Below are positions 45,992-58,601 of a stretch of DNA of 64,000 bases, one piece after another. Where the stretch lies: NCBI GenBank assembly GCA_003415625.1, contig PYIU01000003.1:5084001-5148000 (forward strand), given 5' to 3'. The notes beneath the pieces were generated by a model, which was given only the letters and a program-made list of their open reading frames with translations, ran no database searches and was not told the DNA's origin. This DNA comes from Aquanectria penicillioides. Lineage: Eukaryota; Ascomycota; Sordariomycetes; Hypocreales; Nectriaceae. The position numbers were made by a program, and so were the translations under genes. Numbering within the stretch: position 1 is the stretch's first letter; each line of letters opens with the position of its first letter.

Positions 45992-47308
45992 ATGCTGTCG
46001 CCCGAGACTCCCGGTGAAAAAGAGCCACGAAACTCAAGATACCTGCCCTCAGCACCGATGGATCTTTGGATCAATGCTCGTTCGGCACCAGCGGGACTTC
46101 TGAAGGTGGTAGATGAGTTTCAACCAAGTATTAGTCCAGTGACTGAGCCCCCCACTGTTGGTTTCCAGATCGGCAACCACAAGATCAGAAGGCTCGTTAT
46201 TGTTGGCGATGTCCACGGCCATCTCGCAGAGTTGAAGCGGCTTTTAGAAAACCTGGGCTTCGATAGGGACAATGGGGACCACCTTATTTTGACAGGCGAT
46301 CTGGTCAACAAGGGTCCCGATGGCGCGGGTGTGGTGAAGCTCGCGATGGACCTTGGTGCCCATGCTGTAAGGGGAAATAATGAAGATCGTGTTGTCTTGG
46401 CTGCCCAAGTATTGAAGCAGACCCAATCCAAGGAATCCGAAAGTCAAGGCAAGGATTTAGGGAAACAGGAGTCCCCAGCTGGAATTGTCGACACTGCAGA
46501 CACGACTGTGGCCGACCAGAAACCGCTTGCAAACGACAACGTGTATGGGAAATTTCCCAATCTCGTTGAGGGTGACTATATAACAGCCTCATCTCTGTCA
46601 GAACAACAACTTGCGTGGCTCTCCTCTTTGCCTATCATCTTGCGTATCGGGCCCATTACCAACGCCATTGAGCCACCCTGGGACTCTGGCGCAATCGTGG
46701 TTGCGCACGCCGGTCTGGTTCCTGATCTCCCGCTAGAAAATCAGGATCCCTGGGCAGTCATGAATTTGCGAAGCTTGGTGTACCCGCCTCAGGACCTCGA
46801 GCGAGACCTCCTCCGCGAGGCAGTGATCAAAGCAGCTAGGGACCGTGTCCGAGGACATCCTCCGAACTGGCCGGTCACCAATGAGGATGTGGACGCAGAA
46901 ATATCCCGACGCGCTGCTTCGCAGGGCACTGAAGGCGACTCTTGCGGCCTTGGGACAGGCGTTGCTGCAATCCCAATTGAAGGCAACGATGGCGAGTCCT
47001 GGAGTGGTGCCTGGAATCGCAAACAAAATCTCCTTCAGAACCATTCGGAACGTGTCGTTGTTGTGTATGGCCACGATGCCAGAGCCGGGTTACGAGTTGA
47101 TCCCGTAATAGAGATTCAAGAGAATGATCGAGAGGGGACCAAGGTTCAAGGGTTGAGATATGCGTTCGGCTTGGACTCTGGGTGTGTTTACGGAAAGAAG
47201 CTTTCGGCCTTGATTATTGAGGCTAAGGCGGAGGATGGAAGCGCTGTCCACAGGATTGAACAGGTTGACCATATAAAGATGGAAATTGGCGGGGACGAAA
47301 AGAATTAG
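45992..47308 (+). CDS. ApaH-like / PPN2-type metallophosphatase
   Basis: Soluble calcineurin-like phosphoesterase of the ApaH-like (ALPH) branch, 438 residues, intronless. Metal motifs are GDVHGH (72-77), GDLVNKGP (102-109), GNNED (128-132), AHAG (in VVAHAGLVPDLP) and GHDARAG. The yeast relative Ppn2 is a vacuolar endopolyphosphatase with a membrane anchor; no anchor or signal peptide is visible here, so localisation may differ. Oddity: the PPP-superfamily motif is usually GNH[ED], but this protein reads GNNED. The His that normally acts as proton donor is Asn-130 (codon AAT, one base from CAT). Other ALPH motifs are intact. Substrate (polyphosphate, dinucleoside polyphosphates or phosphoprotein) cannot be decided. 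Confidence 0.82.
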   Translation: MLSPETPGEKEPRNSRYLPSAPMDLWINARSAPAGLLKVVDEFQPSISPVTEPPTVGFQIGNHKIRRLVIVGDVHGHLAELKRLLENLGFDRDNGDHLILTGDLVNKGPDGAGVVKLAMDLGAHAVRGNNEDRVVLAAQVLKQTQSKESESQGKDLGKQESPAGIVDTADTTVADQKPLANDNVYGKFPNLVEGDYITASSLSEQQLAWLSSLPIILRIGPITNAIEPPWDSGAIVVAHAGLVPDLPLENQDPWAVMNLRSLVYPPQDLERDLLREAVIKAARDRVRGHPPNWPVTNEDVDAEISRRAASQGTEGDSCGLGTGVAAIPIEGNDGESWSGAWNRKQNLLQNHSERVVVVYGHDARAGLRVDPVIEIQENDREGTKVQGLRYAFGLDSGCVYGKKLSALIIEAKAEDGSAVHRIEQVDHIKMEIGGDEKN

Positions 47309-48036
47309 GCTAATATACGAGTGAATGTCATTTGAGTCTGCTACCTCCTCCTTTTTTTTTTTGGACGTAATTCTAAACCGTTACCTACTCAGAATGGCCA
47401 GTATTTGCTCCTAAAATCTACTCTTCTTTGTTTTATACTTTTGACGGATCATTGAGGAAACTCGACGCAGTAGATGTTGGTATACTCTTCGCGCGGAGTT
47501 GTTAGCCCAGCCTTTTGAAATTTCGAGACTCCTCGACATAATTTGGTTGAGAGTACTCCTTCGCAGTCATTGGGCTGTTGAATTGACAGAAGATATTCCC
47601 TCCACTGGGTTTTGCTCCCTGCTCTCCCAAGACATGCCAGTCGATGCTTTGGAGGCTTCAGTGGGCTTTCTGTAACGCTAATCTCGCCAAGGATCTCGGC
47701 AACCTGTTTGTTGCGTCGTTCTATCACAACCTAGGCCCAAAATTTTAAAAGTACTCAGAAAGGCATTTTGCTGCAAATTTATCAAACTTATAGTATGAAT
47801 TATAATATGCGTCAAAAAATAACATATCACAATTTAATAGTATTAACTTTTGTCTAATAGAGAGGAATATCCCAGGGATTTCTTGAGTCGGAGACAAGTC
47901 GAGTAGACCAGCCACCACCAGACTGTGTGAAGCTCGGTGCTGAAATTATTCCCAAACAGTAAAATATTGAATCCTTCAACATAATCATATATTGCTATTG
48001 ATAATTTAGTTATATGTACAGTTTTAAAGCCCTCCA
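47309..48036. other. Convergent intergenic region
   Basis: 728 bp between the phosphatase stop and the PF11951 gene stop. The part around 47740-48030 is AT-rich. A 92-codon minus-strand frame at 47449-47727 has no recognisable motif. No gene is called. Confidence 0.55.
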
Positions 48037-49724
48037 TTAGTATGTTTCGCTCAGGTGCATTTCAGAGAGATCCACTTCCAGTTTCTGCATCTCATCAATA
48101 GAAATATCATCAATCCAAGCAATTTGTCTCAGCCAATGAAGCAACCCTTGCCAATCCAGTCCCTTCATCTCCAATTCGTGTTTGATACGTGATGTAAACC
48201 ATTTCCTTTCTTCACCCTCTTCAATCAGTGCCCCAATAACCAGAACCCAAAGCTCGAGCTCCTCCATGCCTGTCCAAGAAACAGTGCATGGCCTGAGCAG
48301 CTTAGATAGTCGCCCCCTGTGCCTCGTAGCAATATCTCCATTCCCAGCTAAGTAATTAACCGGTGCTATGAGAAACACCAGAGACGCGAGCCGGATTACC
48401 TCTCGCAATACCAGTACTGCCGTTTGGCTGTCGGCCAGATTCGGTATCATCTCGAGACGGGGCATGTTGAGCAAGTCATATGTAACAAGGCCAAAGCCCT
48501 GAAGTAATGTTGTATCTTCATTCCAACGACATGGCGGTACACCCATTGTCAGAGTGACAATGCTTGAAAGAGATACCAAGAGCCGGCAACTGTCTGAAAG
48601 GTCGGGAAGCGAGGACTGAATTGTGGATATAATTCTCATGAGGATGATGGATGGCTCACTTCTTTCGTTACGGTTTCGGGAAATTTTCGGGGTTCTAAAT
48701 CGAGGTTTTGAATCCAGTGACATGGCGCCTACCAGATCCGTCCTGCTCTTGGTTAATGTATCCATTCAGATGGTACTGAAAAAATCCCATGTCAACATAC
48801 CAGATAAGAATTGTTTGCAAAGAACGCGAGTTTATTATATCGATTCCCTCCCCTTGACCGTATAGCATCATTGTTAAGCCATTCATATGGACTTCCCATC
48901 GCGTGAAGTTGTGGGCGCGCAGCTGAATGAACTTTGAGTCAACTCTTCAACCAGGCAGTAGTTTTAGAATCAAGGCTTACATCGTAACTAGCTAGGCCGA
49001 TAACGACTCCGATTATCTCATTTTGGGCATTCTTAACGCCATGGCCCAGTTGTCGATTCACAAGACCAATCGCAGTGGTGTAATGGTTCAAGGCAGCTTC
49101 GTTTTCTTCTAAGCGGAGTTTATAATTTTGCTGGCCATCGAAGAGTGCAGTCAATGCTAGAGCCAAGTGAAGGCCGCTATCGTCTACCATTGCGAGTTTG
49201 AAACAAAAGCTTCTTAGAACCCGACATACTGGGTAGTCCTGTTTGTGCACTATATGAGTTAGCAAGACCCAAGCTGAATCCATGATGATGATTCCCATAC
49301 AAAAGTCAAAAATGCTTTGGGCCCGGGCAGAGAGCTTTTGGGAGACCAAAATGCGATCGCCATATGAAGAAATATACGTGCCGAATGGGACCTGTGAAGG
49401 TCCCTGTACTGGACTCCCCTGAGCACGAGTCGATAAGTTCCTGTTCATTAACCACTCAGCAGAATCGGGCATAGATTCGAGGCCAGCTTGCATAGGGCCG
49501 CATAGTGGTTCTGGTGATGTTTCCACGTTAGGGGGCTTTCGTCTCCTGGCCAGGCCGATGTCTTTCATGACATGGCGGTTGATTCGTCGCTGGGCATTCC
49601 GATCTTTCACTTGATCTGGGTGTGTGACATTGACCCATGCAAACTTGGAGCGCGTGGGCTTGTGTGCCTGGACAGCAGAGTCTCGCCCTTCCCGAGAGAC
49701 ATTTCGTGACGATTTCGTCTCCAT
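48037..49724 (-). CDS. PF11951 (Fungal_trans_2) regulator-like protein without zinc cluster
   Basis: Exons 48981-49724, 48801-48931 and 48037-48742 (introns of 49 and 58 nt) give 526 residues with an unbroken frame. The N-terminus carries the motif WVNVTHPDQVKDRNAQRRIN followed by RHVMKDIGLARRR, typical of a large ascomycete family often mislabelled 'tachykinin family protein'. The rest matches the helical PF11951 domain, including the FIQLRAHNFTRWEVHMNGL segment after intron 1 and IW-TDLVGAM-PRF across intron 2. No Zn2Cys6 cluster is present, so direct DNA binding is doubtful. These proteins are numerous and often in accessory regions. This one is the last gene before the AT-rich transposon block. 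Confidence 0.85.
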
Positions 49725-51883
49725 AGATGATTTATTATTGAGTCGCGATTATCATCTTCAACGCAATCTCCTTTGCCGTCATCGATGAATGCCAGCTTGA
49801 TGCCCATTGCAATTTGTCAGCAGAGTCTTGTGGAGCATCGTTCATGACATGGGGATACCTGCAGGATCAGGGTCACTTTTTTTCCTCTTTGAGACTAAAT
49901 GCTGACAGCCCACTTGAGTTCATGCTGGACTTGCACTGGCTCTGGCTATTGTAATCAAAGCCGCACTGTCGTTCAAATTAATTTGTGCTTCCCCTGAGGG
50001 TACCAATGGCAGAGTCTACTCGCAAACTTCTACATTGCTATAAACACCTAGCATTTTCCAAACCGAGTAAGCTCAATATTATGCTTATATATTGAATAAA
50101 GTTTCAAGAATCTTAGGCGATGGAAGTATTGCGTATGAAAAATAAGTACACCATTCTATGTCAACATTCGTGCAAGAAATCGCGAGCTGTGATATGGCTG
50201 TTTGATATCAACCGTCTATTTGACAAGCAGTTTTGTCTTCACTATTTTTAGACTATCTACTTCACTCAGGACAAGTAAAGGTGAAGCTTCTAGCCTCAAG
50301 CATGACTTCCAGTCTCCTTTCCCACTCCTCCTCTTACCTGTTACGATATTACATACTCCATTGAAAATAGTGTCATTGAATAGGTAGCCGGCGGAATTTC
50401 GACTTACGAGACTCAGGAACTACTAAATTCTGGGTCGCTGGATGAAACGGAGTGTACGTCAATGCATTTCGTAACGTCTGGTATTTTCTTTTAGGGCATT
50501 GACATCAATATAGGGTGTTTCTGCAACAAAAGTCTCAGGGAAAGCGTGCAGTCCTTCTCCTAGTTATTTGTTCTAGTTAGTGTCCTCTAGACCGGGCCAC
50601 TTCAAAGACTAATCAGTATGTAAACTCCCAGCGATGATTTACCACCTCCCATCTAGATTGATCATGGTGTAGTCTCAGTGTAATATCACCTGGAGGCGTT
50701 GTTGTATGTTTTAACTGAGAGCACAGTAGTCGTTGGTGTGGTGCCAGTTATCAGGTAACAGAATGCCACCTGGTTGAGGTCAGTGCTATGCTGAGGTTTG
50801 ACAACCATGTCAAGCAAGCAATACGCAAAGCTCAACTGCCCGACCTAGTGCTTCCACTATATGTTGCAAGAGGCACAAATGTATCCATTTGGCTTCATAT
50901 GCTACGTCTCCCTCAAGGAGGTTCGAGTAATTATCCAAAGCATTGAGATGTAGTGGTGCAGTGAGCGGAAGAGGACGAGGGTTCGCAGGCTCGGCGCTGG
51001 AGTGGAAATGGTGACAGTTTTGTTGACTGAAAAAGGTGTACAGCATAGAGATGGACACGAAGGGGCCCTTTACTTTTATTGAACCCCGATAATGACAATG
51101 CGTTGGGGCTGTGTATCCGCACTGCGATATGGTTGGTAGTCGTGAGATGCGGCCCTGAGCATGCATGCAAGGTAGAGTATTCTAATCTGATTGTATGGCA
51201 GGTTTCGCTATTCCCAGACATCTGCTGATAGGAGCGGATGCAAGTAAACAGTTGGAGGATCTTGCCCGATGGCTATTTTAATGACATTACGATGCGAGCT
51301 GCACGCACTAAAGAAACTTACGCATACATGAGGCTCGGAGGCCAATCAATAATCACGATCCAGCTAAGAACTGCCCTAGGTTCGATCCGAAAGTAAGGCA
51401 CTTTCAGCAAATCGCGAATCTAAGGTGAGGTTGACATTGGAAAGTCAACCGGCGTGTCGCTGTTCTGATTGGGCGTGTTATGAAGCATAAGGCACCTCGC
51501 CTTTGCGCGCTATGCGACATGGAGGGCACGGAGGTTACCAGACGTTGCCAAGCCCAAGTACCGTTTGCCTGTCAATCTACCGAAAACCTGGTGGCATAAT
51601 GCCATTTGGCGCCGCAGGCGGTCCAAAAAAAAAAAAAAAAAAAAAAACCCTTCAGAGGGTACAAACGTTTAATTTGTTTTGACTTCACTCATCGGGATGG
51701 CTATGGCTACTTCTTGTTGGCTTTGCGTCAAGGCAGTGGTCGTGAAGGCCAGCGGTCGCAGAAGCAGGAGAACAAGAGCACAGGCAAGGTGACAGGAAAG
51801 CCGCATTCCACTACCACGCGTACACATTTTCACACCCAAAATGCAAAACCATTCACGTGTAATTCGCAGAGTGGCCTGATGGG
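49725..51883. other. Intergenic between PF11951 gene and the AT-rich element
   Basis: About 2.2 kb with no recognised gene. Base composition is near balanced and becomes slightly AT-rich. An A-run lies at 51626-51646. The open frame at 50810-51166 has no motif. Confidence 0.55.
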
Positions 51884-51947
51884 TACGGTCGCACATTAGG
51901 CACGCGGTGACAAAGTGCAAAAACCCGAAAATCCAAAATCCCAAAAT
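51884..51947 (+). repeat. Left terminal inverted repeat
   Basis: Perfect 64 bp match to the reverse complement of the right end. It includes reiterated AAAATCC/CCAAAAT subterminal units. The C/G-containing terminus has escaped mutation compared with the core. Confidence 0.92.
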
Positions 51948-54900
51948 TCCGAAATTCTACCCCACCTTCAGAAATCCCTCACACACTATATACCACATTC
52001 CACAAGATCACAATGCCATGGCCAGCAAAAGACCTCTTATCCGTACGAGATAATATCCATTCTTTATTTGATGAAGGTCAAACCTATCTATAGATTCTTA
52101 CTGAAATAAATCGTCTTCTTTTTATATAAGGGCTGCTAAATGTTAGTCTTTATACATTAAAGTCCTAAATTGCCTTTTAGGGTCTTATATAATATTTATC
52201 TATCTCCCTTAATCCATTATATAAGGAAATATTAAAGCTGTATATATTAGATACCCCTATTCAGTAGATCCTAGAGACTATAAATTAGCTTCTTTATGTA
52301 TAGAATTATAAAGCAATTAGCCGCTGAACCTTATAATAGTAGCTATTTGAATGGGGTCTTATATAACAATAGAATTGCTAAATAATAGAGGAACTTATTG
52401 AATGCATATAGTTTTACTTTTATTTATATGGATTTTTTAATATATCTATTCTTTAGGATATTTAAAGATAAAATAGACTATAAGTCTTTCTTTAGATAAT
52501 CCGAAAGATCTAATATCAATATAGTATAAAATAACGGTTCTGTATAAATTATAAAAGAGAAGCAGCTCTTTAAACTGCTATTCAATTTCTTGAATGAGAC
52601 CTTTAAAAATTATTAGTAATTTATTATTTTAAATGAGGATATCTATACAATTATATATGCATTTAAGGAAATATTTTGGTTTCTTAAAACTAACTTTATA
52701 ACTTCTATCGATTAGTCTTTCTAAAGGAGGTCTAAAAACGTTAAGAGGGGAATTTCAAGCATTATATAGACTTTAGTGTTCCTAAATTAAATTTCCTTTA
52801 GTATTTAAATAGATATAAGAAATTAAAGAGGTTTAGATTTTAAATTTATAGCTATATTAATGCATACTTATAATATATAATTTAGTTTTATATTGGCCGG
52901 TCTGCAATAACTGGATTAAGTATATTAAAGCAATACCTTTATATAATTTAGCATTTTAGAATAAGGCCATTTTTTATTTGTTTAGACTATAGAACTAAAA
53001 TGCCTTTATAGGTAGTAGTATAAGCTAGCCTTACTTAAGCTAGGCCAGCTAAAATATTGTATAAAGATAAAAATGGAAATTATTACTTTTATTATTAAAG
53101 AGATTAAATTTAATTATGCTATATATATAGACTAAGCACTTAAAATATCTATATTAAAAGCTAGTAATATTAACTTTAGTTAAAAGCTTTTAATTAATGG
53201 ATTTTTTACTTTAATAAGCTTATTTAGTATACTCTTTTCCTAAATAATAGTATAAATAATTAAATTGCATTATATACAATTTATGCTCCTATAATATAAA
53301 ATAAATTTATTAATTTTATATTACTTTAAAATAAATATAAGATTTATATACAAAAGAATTAATAGTATATTATTTTAGGGATTTTAGTAGACCTCTATTA
53401 TATAAAAAGTATTTAAAATTAGGGCATTCTATTAAAGGAAGATAATAATGCTTCTAACCGTAAGGTTTTATATATAATACTAAATGCTATATAAAGGATT
53501 GATATTAATTCCTTTTTTTTAAAAAACATATAGCATTAGTATATAACTCAATTATCTATAATAGGATTTTTCAATCAAGAGATTAATAACTACTAATAAC
53601 TATATATTTCTATATACTTAACCTTATGCTAGAAAGTTTAAGAATATTAATAAAGTAGTTAGCTTTTAATTTTACAGTTAACTAAAGTCCTATTAAATAG
53701 AGTGCATAAATATATATAGAAATTAACTTAATTTATATAGAATACTGCTAATTTAATTTAATATTAATTACTTAAATGTAATATTAAACTTTAAGTTAAT
53801 TTAAACCTTAAAGGTAATTTAATACTATATGCCTTATAGACTTAACTTTAAGACTTTTAAAATAAAGAAATTAAAGGATTTTAGGTTTTATATATACTTT
53901 ATCTTTTCTTTTGCGCCAATCTTTAAGTTTAAATTTAATGAATATAAAAGGCTGGGCCTATTTCTAACTCTCCTAATAGAATAGTTATATAAGATAATAT
54001 AGGTAGAATTAGACTTTTAGAGCAATTGCATTTAATTGAATGGATTGAAAAGAGTGATATCTCTAAAGAGGGCTCTTATTGCATATAGAAAGAACTTTCT
54101 AAAGGTGATTTTAGTGTTATATCTTTCTCTTCCTTAATTAACTTTACTGTATAGGGAGGTTAACTATTATTAGGAATTAAAAAGTTCAACTACATAAAAA
54201 ACTGGCTATTTTAAACCTTTTAATTAATTAACCCTTTAGTAAAGAGATTAATAATAGTATAAGTATTTCTAGAATGTAGATTTAGCAGTTAATTAAATTT
54301 AGCTTGCTTTAACTAAGACTTTTCAATCTTATATAGGGTATTTGCCTTAAATTATTTAAGAAAGCTAAACTAAATAAATTATATAATCTATTCTTCCTTA
54401 CTTATTATAAACTTAAAAGTATTAATTATAATATTAAATAATAAAAAAGCATTAAGATTAATAATACTTAAATAAGTTAATATCTAGTAAAATATTAAGT
54501 AATTTATATACATTAAGCTTATTTATCTTTTTAAAAATAAAAAACCTATTTTAAGTTTAACTAAAAGTTATAAAACTAACTAATTATACTAAAAGCCTAA
54601 TAGAATTTTCATAAGGGTTAGCTATCTTTTATAGTTAGCAAACTTAAAGAGCTTTTTGGGCTTATACTTAAAAGTTCTTCTTAAAGTTAGTTATATAGTT
54701 ATAAAGCTTTAGTAGTAGTTTTAATAGAGTAGAAGCAATAAACTGTAAAGAACTTTAAGAAGTTATATAAGATAAAGATACTTTACTATTAGAATTATTT
54801 AACTTAATTGGTTCTAGCTATATAATGCTGCAATAAAGGCAAAGAAAAGAGCTAAAAGTCTTATTTTAGATTTATTTATAGCAGCAATTAATTTTTAGGC

Positions 54901-56389
54901 ATTTAACCTCTCTTTAAAATAGTAGCATTTTATATATAATAATAAAGAGAAATAAAAGAAAAGGAAGAAAAATAAAAAAAAGAAAAGAAAAGGGATTTAA
55001 TATAAACTTAATAGCATTATATAGAACTTAATTTTATTATATAGAATAAGCAATTATTTTACTTTTTAATTAAGATATTATAGAATCTTATATATTAATA
55101 ATTTAAATGCAATACTATTAATTGTATAAAATTAATAAAAATTTAATTGCTTAATTGCTAGCTAGCTACTAACTAATAGCTAGGCAATTAAAAAACTATT
55201 TATTTAAAATATTATAACTTTAATTGCCTCTTTTTTCTTACTATTATTATTACTACCACTACAATTAATATATATAAGCCCTTTAAGCAATATATATACT
55301 AACCCTTTAGATAATAGTAATAATAATAATAACAATATATTGTATATTATTGCTAATATCTCTCCCTCTTTATATAGCTAAAGTTCCGAATTACTAATTG
55401 TATATGCAGTCCTAACCTAAGAATCCCCTCTAGCTAGCATTGACATACTATATATAACTTAAAATCGATTCTTTTTATATATAAGCTAATATCTTTCTAG
55501 CCTCTTTAAGTGTATTTTATATAGGTGCCTAATAAGCATTGCCTTATGGAGGCTGATATTTTAGGACGGTAGCTCCAGCCGTATATTAAAAACGCACTTT
55601 AGCGCGCTATCCTAAATCTGCCTGGTTGTCCGGTCCGGTTCCTTTATGACTGCATATAATTAGCCTAGATTTAAGGCATGAGGGACTTATATGTAAATGC
55701 CTTGCTTATTTAGAGTTAAGGCATTCTTAATCTAACTCCTTGCTTATTTTATGCAAATAAGATGCGCTTGGATTTGGATGTATATGCAGTGCCCTTCCCC
55801 TACTGTATGCATCTTTTGGGTTACTTTAGTGGCTACTGCAGCAATTGCAAGTAGCCGGATTGCGCTGCTTAGTGCAGCAATAGAGATACATTTAAAGGCA
55901 GGCGTATATACAATAGTTTAGGTTCTAGCTTTAGCTAGCTATTACTGCTTAAAGGACTAAGGACTTTAGTAGATAACCCTATTTAGCTAGAAGAAGAAGA
56001 AACTTAAGAAGACCCTATTGAGGTCTTTAATGGGGGTCCTAAAAGGATCCCCTAGTTATTGAATAGTTATATGTATTAGCTTTCCTTTTTTTTACTTTTG
56101 CCTTAATTACCTACCCTTTTGTATGCATAATACAGCTAATAAAGCCTTAGTTAAGTGGCCATATATGGAGGCATCAGTTAGTAGTTCTAGCTGACCTAAG
56201 ACGATAGCTAGCACCTTCTTATAGTATTTTAGGTTAATAGCAAGATATATTGTACAATACATCTTATAAAGCAAAGACTAGCCTTTCTAATTGTTAGATC
56301 TGGATAACTTTATTATATAGTAATAATATAGGCGAATTTACAACCGTATGCAATGTAGACTGTACGTAAAGGTAGGGCAGAATTTTGGG

Positions 56390-56453
56390 ATTTTGGGATT
56401 TTGGATTTTCGGGTTTTTGCACTTTGTCACCGCGTGCCTAATGTGCGACCGTA
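56390..56453 (-). repeat. Right terminal inverted repeat
   Basis: Reverse-complement partner of the left repeat. Beyond 64 bp it continues with several substitutions into about 56371. Confidence 0.92.
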
Positions 56454-57928
56454 GATGGGTAGCAGGATCGCAGATGACCTTACCACTATCAGACACAGTC
56501 CAGTCCTGGGTGCTGTACGAGGATTGGCGCTGGTCGTATCCGTCCTCAAGCTGACGTGCATGCCATGACCCCTGGTCCCCAACATTTATTCGACGCCTAT
56601 ATTTATTCGCAGAGTGTTACATGAGCCCGGAATTGTACATGTACAAATTGTCGCCCGTACCTGCGCAGATCTGGGTTTCTTCCAGGTTTCTTGTGGCCTG
56701 CACCGACAAGGAAGCATGCAATTCGGGCACACTGCTTCGGAGGGTCCGGGCAGAAGATGTGCAATCATGGGATACGAGGGGGCCACTTCTGCAGCGAGGA
56801 TCCAATAACGGAGGGTCACAATCCTTCGACATATGCAGCCCAGTGGCTGGATGAAGCAGAATGCCAACTGGCCAAGCGTCCGCTCATGTGCGCATTAGCC
56901 AAGTTGGACTATTGGGAGGTATGTGTACCGGAAGTCCGTGGTGGAAGCTGTACAAGCGGACGGAGAGCCGGGCTGCACTATCGACCGCCACTCTGGAATT
57001 TTGTGCCGGTACGGAGGCACAAGGTAGCAAGTCGCGGGATCCCGGCCGGGACAGGAAGTGCAATTTTTCTTTGTCCAGGTGTCAGGCCACGTCCAGCTTG
57101 CAATCGCAGTTACAGCTAGCTACAGAGGAGCAGTGGGAGCAGCGGTGATGATGATATGATTGTCAGTGGTGGTGGTAGCGATGGTGGTGGTGGCGGGTTG
57201 CCTCCCTTGAGCATTGCAATACATGGTGTATCCCCGGACTGGGAAATGCTTCGCAATCCAACAACAAGCCATGCACCAAACCGAGCAATAATGGAAAAAT
57301 ACACCAGATGAACGCTGCATCACTCTGTTGCCGTTGTTAGCACGGCGGCAATGCAACCAAGCCAAGGCCTCCCTAGCGTCATCCAGCAGACTGGAGACTG
57401 GGTGGTCTGGTGGGTGGATGCCGTCATAACATTGACTGATGGGCTGTGTAGTTATGAGGACCGCGGGAGAGGAGGAGGAGCAGACCTTGGAAATTGTGGC
57501 TGTACTGGGCGGCCTGCTGAGCCCCTGGTCCGATGCTCACTCAAAGCCCCCCCCCCACCAAGGAAAATTGAGATTGGTAGCGGGTGTTAGTGGCCGGTTT
57601 GGTTTTTCTAGGATCTCCGAGGCTGTGCTCTAACAGACAAGACCTACAGCAGAGCCGCCTCTGGATTCCAGAGCGAAGAGGATCCCTATGTGTGTATGCG
57701 TGTGTGTGTGTGTGTCCTGGTGCACTGCCACACGCACAGAGCCCTTTTCCTTTGTGGTGCTGTGGAGCCTCGGCGACGTGCTAAAAACAACACTTGCGTC
57801 GGCGGGCCAGGAGGATCGTCGTGGATGACCATACCGTGGATACCCAACCAACCATCAGACTCAAGGCCCTTCTCCCCCCAATGGTCCTACGTACCATACT
57901 GGTCCTACGACGACGCGGCATCCTCATT

Positions 57929-58023
57929 CCCCATTCCCATTCCCGTTCCCGTTCCCGTCCCCATTCCCATTCCCACGCCCGTACCCGTGCCCATGCCCGT
58001 GCCCATGTCCATGTCCATGTCCA
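57929..58023. repeat. C-rich hexamer-like repeat array
   Basis: Degenerate units of the type CCCATT, CCCGTT, GTGCCC and CATGTC repeated over about 95 bp. This gives spurious open frames in several phases, including Arg/His/Ser and Pro/Val repeats. Confidence 0.85.
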
Positions 58024-58601
58024 TGAGAGAGAGAGTCCCACGCCGCGGGTTGTCAGAGCCCGTCTGACTGCGATACACCGCGCAGTAGCCACCACAGTAA
58101 GACCTACCCGACCGGAGCGCCAGATGATCCTGCATCTGGAGACGTCAACCAAGCGCTCTCGCTTGGCTGACCGCGACCAGTTGTCCCCGTCGGCCTCAAG
58201 CCCAAGCCCAAGGCTGAATCCATCTCCAAGTTTTTTTGGGGCTTGTTCTAGAGGCTTGTTCTAGGCTTGTGGAGGAGGACCTCGTGGTTGCAGGCTCTTC
58301 GACCGCTGCGAGGCCGTGCAGTGCCGGCCTACAGTAGCTTGGGGCAAGCCATCCAAGCACCACCCCCATTCAGCATTCAGCCCCCCGAAACATACAGTGG
58401 CCAAGCCTTTGCCTAATGCCGCTGCTCACCTCTCCGTTGTTGTCTTTTTTATTTTTTTTTTGCCTTGCCTGCTTTGCCTTAGCCTGCTTTCTTTCGCATA
58501 CTCAACCAGCGACACCTCAAATCTAATTTGGCCTACTCCCCCAAACGGCAGTCGCTTCGTTCACTCACGTCCGTCCCGAGCGAGCGATCAGTTCTAAGCC
58601 T

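Larger units (their letters stand above)
51884..56453. mobile_element. AT-rich, RIP-like DNA transposon with long terminal inverted repeats
   Basis: A 4.57 kb block bounded by inverted repeats that begin TACGGTCGCACATTAGG and match perfectly for 64 bp, then imperfectly to about 83 bp. The flanks both read GATGGG immediately outside, and TA is also present at both borders, so the target duplication could be TA, GATGGG or GATGGGTA. That leaves Tc1/mariner, Mutator-like or hAT-like assignments open. Inside, almost all of about 4.2 kb is A/T, TpA-rich and poor in CpA/TpG, while CpT and CpC survive, and no frame over 60 codons remains. This is the signature of repeat-induced point mutation in ascomycetes. 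A less-mutated island lies at about 55540-55900. Confidence 0.85.

Noticed and set aside
50810..51166. 118-codon minus-strand ORF
   Set aside because: No motif, overlapping frame on the same strand, poor start context.
51370..51381. B-box-like GGTTCGATCC
   Set aside because: The flanking bases cannot pair as a T stem, and no other tRNA arm is found.
56691..57119. 142-codon Cys-containing ORF just outside the AT-rich element
   Set aside because: Overlaps equally long frames on both strands, has no family motif and no signal peptide.
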